Translations under genes and position numbers: made by a program | NCBI GenBank assembly: GCA_964573885.1 | Contig: CAZNLL010000010.1 | Coordinates: forward strand, 1 to 48,620 | Direction: 5' to 3' | Length of the DNA stretch: 48,620 bases | From: CAZNLL01 sp964573885 | GTDB lineage: Bacteria; Desulfobacterota; DSM-4660; Desulfatiglandales; Desulfatiglandaceae | The notes under the pieces: model-generated | Databases searched by the model: none | Told to the model about the DNA's origin: nothing | The model's input: the letters and a program-made list of their open reading frames with translations, nothing else | Part shown: positions 32,811-41,316 of the stretch, piece after piece | Position numbering within the stretch: position 1 is the first letter of the stretch | Layout of the letters: each line of letters begins with the position of its first letter

Positions 32811-33923
32811 ATGAAAAGGATCACCTTGTTTGTGCTTATCGGGGCCATAACCCTGGTCTTCGCCTCCACGGCCATGGCCGGCAAGATCAAATGGAGGATG
32901 GGAAGTACCTGGACCCCCGCCATTAATCTCTATTATGGCGAAAAGGAAATGATCAAGTATGTCAAGGAGATGACAAACGGAAACTTTGAGATCAAGTGGT
33001 TTCCTTCCGGTTCCCTGATGGGGGCCTTTGAGTATTTCGATGCCTGTAGCAAGGGCGTGGTCGAGATGGTGGGCGACTGGCCGAGCTACTGGGCGAGCAA
33101 GGATCCGGCCTTTGATTTTCTGGGCTCTTTCCCCTTCGGCTTTACCAATATGGACTACATTACGTGGATGTATGAATTCGGCGGGCTGGATCTGATGCAG
33201 GAGCTCTTCGGGCAGTATGGCATGACCTATTTCTCCCTGGGGGCCACCCCTATGGAGTCCGGCTTCCGGACCACCGCGAAGACCGGTCCCATCAAGACCC
33301 TCGCCGACTACAAGGGCAAGAAGCTGAGGACCCCCTCACGGGCCACCATCTGGATCCTGCAGCAGATCGGGTGTTCACCCATCAAGATCCCCGGCGGCGA
33401 GATCTATCTGGCCGTGGAGCGGGGCACCCTGGACGGGGCGGAATTCAGCAGCCCGGGCATTGACTGGGAGATGGGCTTTGGGGAGATCACCAAATACTGG
33501 AGTGTCCCCTGCTGGTTTCAGCCTTCCTCCCAAATCGGGGTGATGATCAATCTCAAGGCGTATAATTCCCTGTCAGAGGAATACAAGGCCATCCTCAAGT
33601 ATGCCTGCCAGGCCGCGGCCATCAAGGCCACCGCCTTTTATGAGGGGGAATCGGGCAGGGCCATAGAGAGGTTTATCAAAAAGGGTACGGAAGTGGTGAA
33701 ACTGGATGATGCGACCCTCCAAAAACTTGAGGAGTTGGCAGGACAGTACTGCCTCATGCAGGCCGAGAAATCCAAATTCTATGCCAGGATGCTCAAGTCC
33801 CAGATGGAGTATCTCAAGGAGTATTCGGATTGGCGCGATATGTCCGGACCCTTCAAGAATGGACGGAACCCGGCTTACGTGGATAAGGTCTTGGCGGAAC
33901 TGGACAAGATGGGTGTGAAATAA
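32811..33923 (+). CDS. dctP: TRAP transporter substrate-binding protein (DctP type)
   Basis: The ATG at 32811 is preferred: GGAGGGAA is just upstream and a clean signal peptide follows (MKRITLF... cleaved near AMA-G, residue 25). The 370-residue periplasmic protein captures the substrate for the DctQM membrane carrier. The segments GGEIYLAVERGTLDGAEF and the conserved Arg region near TPSRAT are like those of the TakP/lactate-binding branch, which binds 2-oxo- or 2-hydroxycarboxylates. With LarA and two GlcD-type dehydrogenases downstream, lactate or a related hydroxyacid is the probable ligand. Two FadR-type operators lie upstream. Confidence 0.9.
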   Translation: MKRITLFVLIGAITLVFASTAMAGKIKWRMGSTWTPAINLYYGEKEMIKYVKEMTNGNFEIKWFPSGSLMGAFEYFDACSKGVVEMVGDWPSYWASKDPAFDFLGSFPFGFTNMDYITWMYEFGGLDLMQELFGQYGMTYFSLGATPMESGFRTTAKTGPIKTLADYKGKKLRTPSRATIWILQQIGCSPIKIPGGEIYLAVERGTLDGAEFSSPGIDWEMGFGEITKYWSVPCWFQPSSQIGVMINLKAYNSLSEEYKAILKYACQAAAIKATAFYEGESGRAIERFIKKGTEVVKLDDATLQKLEELAGQYCLMQAEKSKFYARMLKSQMEYLKEYSDWRDMSGPFKNGRNPAYVDKVLAELDKMGVK

Positions 33924-33932
33924 CCAGGGATA

Positions 33933-33962
33933 GAGGCCTTTGAGGACCCCCTCGAAGGCCTC
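33933..33962 (+). promoter_or_regulatory. Intercistronic hairpin between dctP and dctQ
   Basis: A 13-bp stem (GAGGCCTTTGAGG with CCTCGAAGGCCTC, one G-T wobble) has a 4-base loop and is followed by TTTCTCC. It resembles a leaky terminator or mRNA-stabilising hairpin, which would make binding protein in excess over the membrane subunits. That imbalance is common for binding-protein-dependent carriers. Confidence 0.7.
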
Positions 33963-34042
33963 TTTCTCCATGGTGAATCAGAGGGCTTGTTCGGCGGTGT
34001 TTCCTATCGTTGGCCCTATTGACCTAAGAGAAAGGGGCATCC

Positions 34043-34552
34043 ATGCAACTTAACACATTCTTAAAGGGCATAGACGCCGTCAGTGAATGGAGCGGCCGCA
34101 TCTTTGTGTGGCTTGTCATTCCCCTCACCGCGGTGGTCGTCTTTGAAGTGATATCAAGGAGGATTTTCACCGCACCCCACATCTGGGCGCCGGAGGTCAC
34201 AAACTACCTTTACGGCCCCCATTTCATGCTGGTGGCGGCCTACACCCTCCTCTATCGCGCCCACGTGAGTATAGACATCATTTATCAGCAGTTCTCACCC
34301 AGGGTCAGGGGCATCCTGGACATTATCACCTATTCTGTCTTCTATTTCCCCTTTTGCATTATTGTCTTTTACCAGGGGATCTTTTTTGCCAAGACATCGT
34401 GGGAAATCGGTGAGACGAGCGGGTCTGCGGCCCTGCCTGTGGTGCCGGAAATAAAGACGGTGATTCCCATCACCTTTGCATTGCTTTTGCTTCAAGGGCT
34501 GGCCAACTTCATTCGGAGCATCATGCTCACCGTAAGGGGAAGGGATATATGA
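34043..34552 (+). CDS. dctQ: TRAP transporter small membrane subunit (DctQ type)
   Basis: This 169-residue protein has four predicted membrane segments (about 23-43, 54-72, 92-112 and 133-153), the normal DctQ layout. It carries the family's E-x-x-x-R segment in FEVISRRIF near TM1. DctQ scaffolds the large subunit and receives the loaded binding protein. It starts at an ATG behind AAAGGGG, and its end overlaps the dctM start (ATGA). Confidence 0.9.
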   Translation: MQLNTFLKGIDAVSEWSGRIFVWLVIPLTAVVVFEVISRRIFTAPHIWAPEVTNYLYGPHFMLVAAYTLLYRAHVSIDIIYQQFSPRVRGILDIITYSVFYFPFCIIVFYQGIFFAKTSWEIGETSGSAALPVVPEIKTVIPITFALLLLQGLANFIRSIMLTVRGRDI

Positions 34553-35871
34553 GCGCAGAATTCATCACCATAGGCATGTTTGTGGGGCTTCTGATCGGCC
34601 TGTTCATGGGGCATCCCCTCGCTTTTGTCCTGGGCGGCTTGGCCGCCATATTCGGATACCTGGGCTGGGGGCCGGCCTGTTTCTACATGTTTTTGAACCG
34701 CACCTTCGGGATCATGGACAATTACATCCTTGTCGCCATCCCCCTGTTTATCTTCATGGCCCAGCTTCTGGACCAATCCGGCGTGGCCGAAGACCTCTTT
34801 GACACCATGAGATACCTCTTCGGCCCCATCCGGGGCGGGGTGGCCATTGCGGTGGTGGTGGTCTCCACCCTCTTCGGGGCGTGTACGGGGATTATCGGGG
34901 CATCGGTGGTGACCATGGGTCTCCTGTCCATGCCGGTCATGCTCAAATACGGCTATAACAAGCGTTTGGCCTCGGGAGCGGTTTGCGCCGGGGGCACCCT
35001 GGGCATTCTCATCCCCCCCAGTATTATGCTGGTGGTCATGGCGGACCAGGCCGCCCTTTCCGTGGGCAAGCTTTTTGCCGGTGCGATTGTCCCCGGGCTG
35101 ATTCTTTCCACCCTTTACATCGGGTATATCTTGGTCCGCTGCTGGATCAAGCCTGAAGACGGCCCGGCCCTGTCTCTGGAAGAGAGGCAGGCCATGTCTG
35201 GAAGACAGCTGCTAAAGATGACCCTCAAGTCCCTGGTGCCTCCTATGATCCTGATTATGGGGGTATTGGGCTCTATCTTTGCAGGCATCGCCACACCCAC
35301 CGAGGCGGCCGGCGTGGGGGCGGCCATTGCCTTTTGCATGACCTTGGCCTATAGAAGATTCACTTGGCAGGGCCTCTATTCCGCGGTGGTCAACACGGCC
35401 AGGACCACCTCAATGGTCATCATTATCCTGGTGGGGGCCGCCTGCTTTGCCGCCGTCTTCATGGGCTCGGGGGGCGGGGAAGTGGTGAAGAACTTTATTT
35501 TCGGGATCGGCCTGGGGAAGTGGGGGACCTTTATCGTTATGATGATCATCCTCTTCCTGCTGGGGATGTTCATCGACTGGATCGGGATTATCATGATCAC
35601 CTTTCCCCTTTTCCTTCCCATTGCCCAGGAGTTGGGGTTTGATAAGGTGTGGTTTGTGGTCACCATTGCAGTGATGCTTCAGGATTCCTTCCTTACGCCC
35701 CCCTTTGGCTATGCCCTTTTTTATCTCAAGGGGGTGGCGCCCGCCGAGGTAAAGACAACCGATATTTACTGGGGGGCCTTCCCATTTTGGCGGCTCATGG
35801 AGGTCGGGCTTTTGATCTGTGTCATATGGCCACCCTCCATCACATGGCTTGCCAATGTGCTGGTGAAATAG
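34549..35871 (+). CDS. dctM: TRAP transporter large membrane subunit (DctM type)
   Basis: This 440-residue, highly hydrophobic protein of the DctM family is the sodium-coupled transport channel, with about 12 membrane segments. Recognisable features are GMFVGLLIGLFMGHPLAF at the start, CTGIIGASVVTMG, the GTLGILIPPS motif and TPTEAAGVGA. Length and motifs are complete. It is translationally coupled to dctQ. The three TRAP genes probably form one transcript, with the small membrane-associated protein gene 285 bases downstream. Confidence 0.93.
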   Translation: MSAEFITIGMFVGLLIGLFMGHPLAFVLGGLAAIFGYLGWGPACFYMFLNRTFGIMDNYILVAIPLFIFMAQLLDQSGVAEDLFDTMRYLFGPIRGGVAIAVVVVSTLFGACTGIIGASVVTMGLLSMPVMLKYGYNKRLASGAVCAGGTLGILIPPSIMLVVMADQAALSVGKLFAGAIVPGLILSTLYIGYILVRCWIKPEDGPALSLEERQAMSGRQLLKMTLKSLVPPMILIMGVLGSIFAGIATPTEAAGVGAAIAFCMTLAYRRFTWQGLYSAVVNTARTTSMVIIILVGAACFAAVFMGSGGGEVVKNFIFGIGLGKWGTFIVMMIILFLLGMFIDWIGIIMITFPLFLPIAQELGFDKVWFVVTIAVMLQDSFLTPPFGYALFYLKGVAPAEVKTTDIYWGAFPFWRLMEVGLLICVIWPPSITWLANVLVK

Positions 35872-36156
35872 GGCGCCCTCGCCCTTTAAGCCTATCCCAT
35901 CCTTGGTCCCTCAAGCCCCCCTCAGGAAAAGGCCCTCCGAAGCCATTCAAAAAAGGGGCTTCTCACAACACCTATGGGCTTCCATGAAAGGGGGAAGGAT
36001 AGAAGAATTGAAAAATGGGTTGATTTTCCCGTCCTATGAATGTCATCTTATTGACCTGTTGACCCTGCCTCCTTTCTTCATCCTGGACTGGGGAAAAGCT
36101 TTTTTTGCCCCCGAATTCTTATAAGGCGTCAAAACAGGAAGGCCAAGTGAGGTCCC
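35872..36156. other. Intergenic region after dctM
   Basis: Nothing convincing is seen in these 285 bases. One rightward frame (35903-36124) has no ribosome site and an unlikely composition. No operator copy and no clear terminator were found. Confidence 0.5.
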
Positions 36157-36483
36157 ATGAGTGATACGGTACAGATCATTGTAGGCGTTTTTTTGCTGGC
36201 AGGGGTTTATCTCTTGACCCGGAGGGTCCATCTTTGGAGGATGAGACGGGCCTACTTTACGGTGCTTGAAGACCTAAAAAAGCAAGACGCCCAGGATCCT
36301 TCCTCGGCCGTAAGCCTTCCCTATGTGAAGACGCCTATCCTGCGGGCGGGGATGCGTGATTTCAGGCCAAAGGCAGTGGAGTTTATGGTTTCAACGGGGA
36401 TCATCGCTGTGACGGAAGAAGGGAAGTATTATCTCACCGAGAAAGGCCGGGCCGGCAGGCCTGTTTCGGATGGAGAGATGTAG
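36157..36483 (+). CDS. Small membrane-anchored hypothetical protein
   Basis: This 108-residue protein has one N-terminal membrane segment (about 5-22, IIVGVFLLAGVYLL) and a cytoplasmic part. The end of that part (FRPKAVEFMVSTGIIAVTEEGKYYLTEKG) looks like a winged-helix fragment with a beta hairpin. AGTGAGG precedes its ATG. It lies between the TRAP genes and the first GlcD-type dehydrogenase. It could be a membrane adaptor of that enzyme or a regulator; no function is known to me. Confidence 0.65.
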   Translation: MSDTVQIIVGVFLLAGVYLLTRRVHLWRMRRAYFTVLEDLKKQDAQDPSSAVSLPYVKTPILRAGMRDFRPKAVEFMVSTGIIAVTEEGKYYLTEKGRAGRPVSDGEM

Positions 36484-36537
36484 GGAGAGCAAGATCCCTT
36501 ACAGAGCCGTGAGGGAAGGTCAAGGAGGAGGCCTTGT

Positions 36538-37911
36538 ATGATTTCAGAGGCGTCGACCAGGGAGTTGCGGGCCGTGGTGGGAGAGGACTGGTTCCTGGAT
36601 ACGCCCGAAGACCTTGCCACCTATTCCTATGACGGGTTTCTTCCCGAATTCAAGCCCGAAGCGGTTATCATTCCAGGCTCTACCGATGAAATCGCCCGGA
36701 TCATGCAGATCGCCCACAGGGAGAGAATCCCCGTTGTTCCCCGGGGGGCGGGCACCAATATCTGCGGCAGTTCGGTGGCACGAAAAGGGGGCGTTATCAT
36801 GGCCTTTCACCGCATGAACCGGATTCTGGAGATCGATCCCGAAAGCATGTGCGCTGTCGTGCAACCGGGTGTGGTCAATGGGGATCTCCAAAAGGAGGTG
36901 GCTTCATACGGTCTCATGTACCCCCCTGACCCTGCGAGCATGTTCGTCTCCACCATCGGGGGGAATGTGGCCCTCAACGCAGGTGGACCCCGGGGTGTCA
37001 AGTATGGCGTAACCCGGGATTACCTGTTGGGCCTTGAGGTCGTCCTTCCTCCGGGCGGGGTCATCAGGACCGGCGGAAAGACCCTGAAGAACGTCAGCGG
37101 ATATGACCTGACACGATTGATGTGTGGCTCCGAAGGTACCCTGGGCATCATTACAGAGATCACCATGAGGCTCATTCCTCTACCACCGGCCAAGGCCACC
37201 CTCCAGGCCATTTTTGCGGATTTGGACGATGCCGCCAACACGGTGGCCGCTATCATAGGATCGGGCATTGTGCCTGCCACCCTGGAATTGATTGACCGGG
37301 TGGTATTGGATGTCATAGGTGACTATGGGGGTGCCAGATTCCAGAAAGACGCAGAGGCCCTTCTTCTTATCGAAGTGGACGGGGAAGATGTGCTGGTGGA
37401 GAGGCAGGGAGAGAGGATTGAACGCTTTTGCAGGGAAAGGGGGGCAGTGGAGGTCGAGAGGGCCGGCAGCCCCGAGGAGGCCGAGAGGTTATGGGAGGCC
37501 AGAAGGACGGCCTTTGGGGCCGTGGCGAGCCTGAGACCCAACTGCATTGTTGAGGACGCCGCAGTCCCCGTGAAGAGGCTTCCCGAGATCATCCGGAAGA
37601 TCCTGGAGGTGGCGGACAAATATACGCTGAAAATAGGGGTGCTTGCCCATGCAGGAGACGGGAACCTCCATCCTCTCATCATGACGGACCTTCGAGACAA
37701 GGAGGAGATGGCGCGTATTGACCTGGCCCTGGAAGAGATTTGCGAGGCGGCCGTCGGGATGGGGGGCACCCTCTCGGGGGAACATGGCATCGGCATTGCC
37801 AAAGCCCGGTTCATGGAGTTGGAATTCAGCGGGACCGCCATAGAACTCATGCGGGGGATAAAACGGGTTTTTGACCCCCACAACATCCTCAACCCGGGCA
37901 GCTTTTTATAG
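36538..37911 (+). CDS. glcD: FAD-binding 2-hydroxyacid dehydrogenase, GlcD/D-lactate dehydrogenase type (module A)
   Basis: This 457-residue protein of the GlcD/VAO family oxidises glycolate, D-lactate or D-2-hydroxyglutarate with FAD. The N-terminal PCMH FAD domain (about 35-215) has VVPRGAGTN, the PPDPAS segment, GGNVALNAGGP and GSEGTLGIITE. The C-terminal domain has the metal/substrate motif HAGDGNLHP and GEHGIGIAK. AGGAGGAGG precedes its ATG. The 4Fe-4S/CCG gene begins 33 bases downstream, giving the usual GlcD-GlcF pair. A second, paralogous GlcD lies at 43152. The exact substrate is uncertain; the island suggests D-lactate. Confidence 0.9.
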   Translation: MISEASTRELRAVVGEDWFLDTPEDLATYSYDGFLPEFKPEAVIIPGSTDEIARIMQIAHRERIPVVPRGAGTNICGSSVARKGGVIMAFHRMNRILEIDPESMCAVVQPGVVNGDLQKEVASYGLMYPPDPASMFVSTIGGNVALNAGGPRGVKYGVTRDYLLGLEVVLPPGGVIRTGGKTLKNVSGYDLTRLMCGSEGTLGIITEITMRLIPLPPAKATLQAIFADLDDAANTVAAIIGSGIVPATLELIDRVVLDVIGDYGGARFQKDAEALLLIEVDGEDVLVERQGERIERFCRERGAVEVERAGSPEEAERLWEARRTAFGAVASLRPNCIVEDAAVPVKRLPEIIRKILEVADKYTLKIGVLAHAGDGNLHPLIMTDLRDKEEMARIDLALEEICEAAVGMGGTLSGEHGIGIAKARFMELEFSGTAIELMRGIKRVFDPHNILNPGSFL

Positions 37912-37944
37912 TCTGGCCCACAGGCTTAGATAGAAGGAAGGGTC

Positions 37945-39111
37945 TTGGGTTTTCAAGGACTAGAAGAGGTGGAAGCACTAAAGACGGATACCCTTGCCCA
38001 AGAGTTTGACCAGTGTATCAAGTGCGGTCTTTGTGTGGCATCGTGTCCCGTGAGCAAGGAACTCCTGCTGGAGAAGTATACGCCCCGGGGCAAGATCCAG
38101 CTGGCCAGGTATTTCACCCGGGGGGACCTGGAGCTCAGTGACCATTATCAGGAGATCTTCGCAAAATGTCTCCTCTGCGGCGCCTGTACCGTGACCTGTC
38201 CGAGCGGGGTGGATTTGCGCAAGGTCTTTTTGAGCATGCGCAGCCGGATCACCAAAGATCGGGGTATCCATCCCCATATGAAGGGGGTGGTTCAATCCCT
38301 TCTTTCAAACCATAACATCTCTGATGAGCCCAACGAGGAACGGGTCGAGTGGGGGGAGGACATCCCCGGCATGGCACCCATGGCCCGGAAGGAAAGGGCG
38401 GAGGTGGTCTATTTTGTGGGCTGTGTGGCCTCCTTTTTTCCCATGGTCCAGGCCATCCCCCCAAATCTTGTGAAGATCCTCCAGGCGGCCCGTATCGATT
38501 TTGCCCTGCTGGCCGGAGATGAATGGTGCTGCGGTTATCCCCTCATCGGGGCCGGTCTGCCCGGGGACATGGAAGAACTCAAGGCTCACAACCTGGACAG
38601 GGTCCATGCCTTGGGGGCGGAAAGGGTGGTCTTTTCTTGCCCTTCCTGCTTTCATACGTGGAAGGACTATTACCATGCCTCTTTGGAACTCTATCACGCA
38701 ACCCAGTTCATTGAGGCCCTCATCAGGGAGGGATCTCTTACGCTCAGGGAGGTCGACCTCACGGTCACCTATCATGACCCCTGCGACCTGGGAAGAAACA
38801 GCGGCGTGTACGAGGCCCCGCGACAAATCCTGAAGGCCATTCCAGGGCTCACCCTGGTGGAGCTGGAAAACAGCCGGGCTAAGAGCGTGTGCTGTGGCGG
38901 GGGGGGTAATGTAGAGATGGGGGATGCGGGTTTGTCCGAAAAGGTGGCCCAAAAAAAGATTCAAGAGATCCAGAGGACAGGGGCCCACACGGTGGTCACC
39001 TCTTGCCAGCAGTGTGTCCGGACCATCAAGGGCAGTGTACGGCGGCAAAAGGTCGATTTGAACGTCATGGATATCACCGAACTGGTGGCCCTGGCGTTGG
39101 ATAGAGCTTAG
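37945..39111 (+). CDS. HdrD/GlcF-like iron-sulfur protein with two 4Fe-4S motifs and two CCG domains (module A)
   Basis: This 388-residue protein starts at a TTG with GAAGGAAGG upstream. Two ferredoxin motifs come first: CIKCGLCVASCP from C24 and CLLCGACTVTCP. Two CCG domains follow, VGCVAS...WCCGYP...CPSC and HDPCDLG...VCCGGGG...CQQC. In HdrB/HdrD each CCG domain binds a non-cubane 4Fe-4S cluster that reduces disulfides; in GlcF-type partners it passes electrons from the flavin subunit. Both CCG cysteine sets are complete. It is most like the protein at 46206-47393 in the same island. Its stop overlaps the convergent regulator gene by four bases. Confidence 0.92.
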   Translation: MGFQGLEEVEALKTDTLAQEFDQCIKCGLCVASCPVSKELLLEKYTPRGKIQLARYFTRGDLELSDHYQEIFAKCLLCGACTVTCPSGVDLRKVFLSMRSRITKDRGIHPHMKGVVQSLLSNHNISDEPNEERVEWGEDIPGMAPMARKERAEVVYFVGCVASFFPMVQAIPPNLVKILQAARIDFALLAGDEWCCGYPLIGAGLPGDMEELKAHNLDRVHALGAERVVFSCPSCFHTWKDYYHASLELYHATQFIEALIREGSLTLREVDLTVTYHDPCDLGRNSGVYEAPRQILKAIPGLTLVELENSRAKSVCCGGGGNVEMGDAGLSEKVAQKKIQEIQRTGAHTVVTSCQQCVRTIKGSVRRQKVDLNVMDITELVALALDRA

Positions 39112-39830
39112 GGGCGCCTCTTTTCCTTCTCCATAATGGCCCGGAGTTCTTTTTCAACAAAATCGATATGACGTTTTGCCTCTTCTCCGGCCCTGGCCGC
39201 ATCCCTGTCCCTGACGGCCTCAAAGATCTTCACATGCTGTCCTGCGATGTTTTCCCTGTTTCCCTTTTTCCTGAAGATCCTTTGCCGTGACACCTTTTGT
39301 GTGTCCCAAAGGATTTGATAGCACGAGGCCATGAGATGGGAAAAGAGGGTGTTGTGGGTGGCAAGGGCCACGGCCACGTGGAAGTCGGCGTCGGTTTTTG
39401 CATCATCCCGGTGGTGTCTCAGGTTGTCCTGATCCCGGCCGAGGATCTTTTCCAGTTTCTCGATGTCAGCCGGGGTTGCCCTTCGGGCCGCCTGACGGGC
39501 CACCCAGGTTTCCATGGCCCTGCGTATCTCCAGGAGCTCGAAAAGCCTATCAATGTCCTCGGCGATGAGCAGGCTCAGGGGGTCTTCAAGGGCCTTTTCC
39601 GCAAGGGATTTGACCACAATCTTGCTCCTGGGTTTAATCTCGATAAACCCCATGGCCTGAAGCACATTGAGGGCCTCCCGCAGGGGGGGGCGGCTGACAC
39701 CGATCATGTCCGCCATTTCCCTCTCCGAGGGGAGTTCATCGCCGGGCTTGAGCTCTCCGCGGCTGAGCATGCCTTTGAATTGTTCAATGATCTCGTCTGA
39801 GATCTTTTTGGGCGAAATCTTTTTAAACAT
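39108..39830 (-). CDS. GntR/FadR-family transcriptional regulator of the island
   Basis: This 240-residue protein has an N-terminal winged helix (about 5-72, LPSEREMADMIGVSRPPLREAL) and a C-terminal FCD effector domain. The FCD domain has a probable metal site: acidic D147/D149, H151, H199 and H221. FCD regulators such as LldR and PdhR bind lactate- or pyruvate-type acids and usually repress. It starts at an ATG behind AAGGAGA. A perfect operator (39852-39864) lies 22 bases upstream of its own ATG, so it is autoregulated. Matching sites precede larA and the TRAP operon. The effector is probably lactate or a related acid. Confidence 0.92.
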   Translation of the reverse strand: MFKKISPKKISDEIIEQFKGMLSRGELKPGDELPSEREMADMIGVSRPPLREALNVLQAMGFIEIKPRSKIVVKSLAEKALEDPLSLLIAEDIDRLFELLEIRRAMETWVARQAARRATPADIEKLEKILGRDQDNLRHHRDDAKTDADFHVAVALATHNTLFSHLMASCYQILWDTQKVSRQRIFRKKGNRENIAGQHVKIFEAVRDRDAARAGEEAKRHIDFVEKELRAIMEKEKRRP

Positions 39831-39851
39831 AGGGGTCTCCTTTTTCTGTAT

Positions 39852-39864
39852 TTGGTCATACCAA
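39852..39864. promoter_or_regulatory. FadR-family operator at the regulator gene
   Basis: TTGGTCATACCAA is identical to the TRAP operon site 1. It is in the divergent region between the regulator and larA, close to the regulator start, suited to autorepression. Confidence 0.82.
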
Positions 39865-39920
39865 AACCGGAGCAGGGACGCAAGCTGTTTTATGTTTTGG
39901 GAATTTTATTGTTTTTTCCC

Positions 39921-39948
39921 TTGACTTGGAGTCATTAATTTGTAAATT
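39921..39948 (+). promoter_or_regulatory. Sigma-70 promoter of larA
   Basis: A -35 TTGACT and a -10 TAAATT are separated by 16 bases. Transcription would start near 39955, about 47 bases before the larA ATG. The operator at 39947-39959 overlaps the -10 end and start point, as expected for simple repression. Confidence 0.6.
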
Positions 39949-39959
39949 GGTCTTACCAG
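39947..39959. promoter_or_regulatory. FadR-family operator at larA
   Basis: TTGGTCTTACCAG keeps both GGT/ACC half-sites of the palindrome but differs from the other three copies in one central base and the last base. It covers the probable larA start site. Confidence 0.72.
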
Positions 39960-40001
39960 TTTTTTGAATAATTATGGGCCTTTCAGGCGAGGAGGACAAC
40001 C

Positions 40002-41258
40002 ATGAAGGCAGCGCTTTTGTTCGGTCAAGAAAGGCTTGAATTGGAGGTGTCGGAAGACACCCTTTTCCTGGAAATGCAAGACATGGAGGCCCTTGCAGAT
40101 CCGGGCCGGGCCATTGAGGAGGTCCTGAACAGGCCTATCAAGAGCCCCCCTTTGGGAGAACTGGCGGCCGGCAAGGACAATGCCTGCGTTGTGATCTCCG
40201 ACATAACCCGGCCGGCGCCCAACAAGGTGCTTCTCCCGCCCCTTCTCAAGGCGTTGGAAGCCGGTGGGCTTCCACGAGAAAAGATCACCATCCTGGTGGC
40301 CACAGGGATGCACCGGCCCAATCTGGGGGAGGAGCTGGAATACATGGTGGGCCGTGACATCATGGAGGGCTATAATATCGTCAATCACTATTGCCGGAGG
40401 CCGGAGGTCTATCGAAAAGTGGATGAAATCGACGGGGCACCCATCGAGATCAACACCCACTACCTGGAGGCCGGCCTGAAGATCCTCACCGGGCTGATCG
40501 AGCCCCACTTCTATGCGGGGTACTCGGGCGGGGGCAAGGCGATTCTGCCCGGAATTTCCAGTTTTGAGACCATGAAGTTCATGCATTCCTACCAGATGGT
40601 GGACCACCCGAATCTGCGGAACTGCCTCCTCAAAGGGAACCCCTTTCACGAGTACGTGGTCCGTGTGGCCGGGTTGGTGGGTGTGGATTTTATTCTCAAT
40701 GTGGTGATCAATAGGGAGAGGGCGGTGGCGGGGGTTTTTGCAGGCCATTACGACCATGCCCATCTGGCCGGGTGTGACATGGTATATGACCATTCGGTGG
40801 TGCCCGTGGAGGAACGGGTTGACTTGGTGATTACCTCTGGGGGAGGTTACCCCTTGGATTCCACCTTCTATCAGATGAGTAAGGCCCTCATAGGCGCCAG
40901 GGATATCCTCAAGCCCGGGGGGACCATCTTCCTGGCCTGTGAATGCCGTGAAGGGATCGGGGGGCCGGAGTTCACCCACATGCTGCGTTCCATAGGAAGC
41001 CCCCAGGAGTTCTTCGAAGGATACTGCGACCCCGAGAACTTTGTTATCGATCAGTGGTGTGCCCAGAATATCTACCAGGCCCTTGAACATGCCGGCCGGA
41101 TATACGTGTATTCACCGGGCGTGGAAAAAGAGGACCTGGAAAAAATGGGAATGGTCAAGGTGGAGAATGTGCAGAACACCGTGAGTGACCTCCGGAGGGC
41201 CTACGCCAAGGCGGTGGTCATCCCGGACGGCCCCTATGTGGTGGGAATGATCCAATAA
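40002..41258 (+). CDS. larA: Lactate racemase family protein (LarA, nickel-pincer enzyme)
   Basis: This 418-residue LarA homologue would interconvert L- and D-lactate or a related 2-hydroxyacid by hydride transfer on the nickel-pincer cofactor. In Lactiplantibacillus LarA, H108, H174, K184 (cofactor-linked) and H200 are key. Here H104 (ATGMHRP), H169 (EPHF), K179 (SGGGKAILPG) and H195 match with the same spacings. GAGGAGG precedes its ATG. The maturation genes larB, larC and larE are not in this window, so the cofactor must come from elsewhere. The dehydrogenases here are of the D-specific FAD type, so LarA would let L-lactate feed them (inference). Confidence 0.9.
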   Translation: MKAALLFGQERLELEVSEDTLFLEMQDMEALADPGRAIEEVLNRPIKSPPLGELAAGKDNACVVISDITRPAPNKVLLPPLLKALEAGGLPREKITILVATGMHRPNLGEELEYMVGRDIMEGYNIVNHYCRRPEVYRKVDEIDGAPIEINTHYLEAGLKILTGLIEPHFYAGYSGGGKAILPGISSFETMKFMHSYQMVDHPNLRNCLLKGNPFHEYVVRVAGLVGVDFILNVVINRERAVAGVFAGHYDHAHLAGCDMVYDHSVVPVEERVDLVITSGGGYPLDSTFYQMSKALIGARDILKPGGTIFLACECREGIGGPEFTHMLRSIGSPQEFFEGYCDPENFVIDQWCAQNIYQALEHAGRIYVYSPGVEKEDLEKMGMVKVENVQNTVSDLRRAYAKAVVIPDGPYVVGMIQ

Positions 41259-41316
41259 GATAGCGGCCAAGGGACAGGGCCTCCAGACAATGGCGGATGC
41301 GCGTGGGGACGTCTCA

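Noticed and set aside
35903..36124. Possible small gene after dctM
   Set aside because: No ribosome site, no recognisable product and unusual residue composition.
39972..41090. Long minus-strand open frame antisense to larA
   Set aside because: It covers larA, whose catalytic residues are all present; no family motif is seen in the antisense product.
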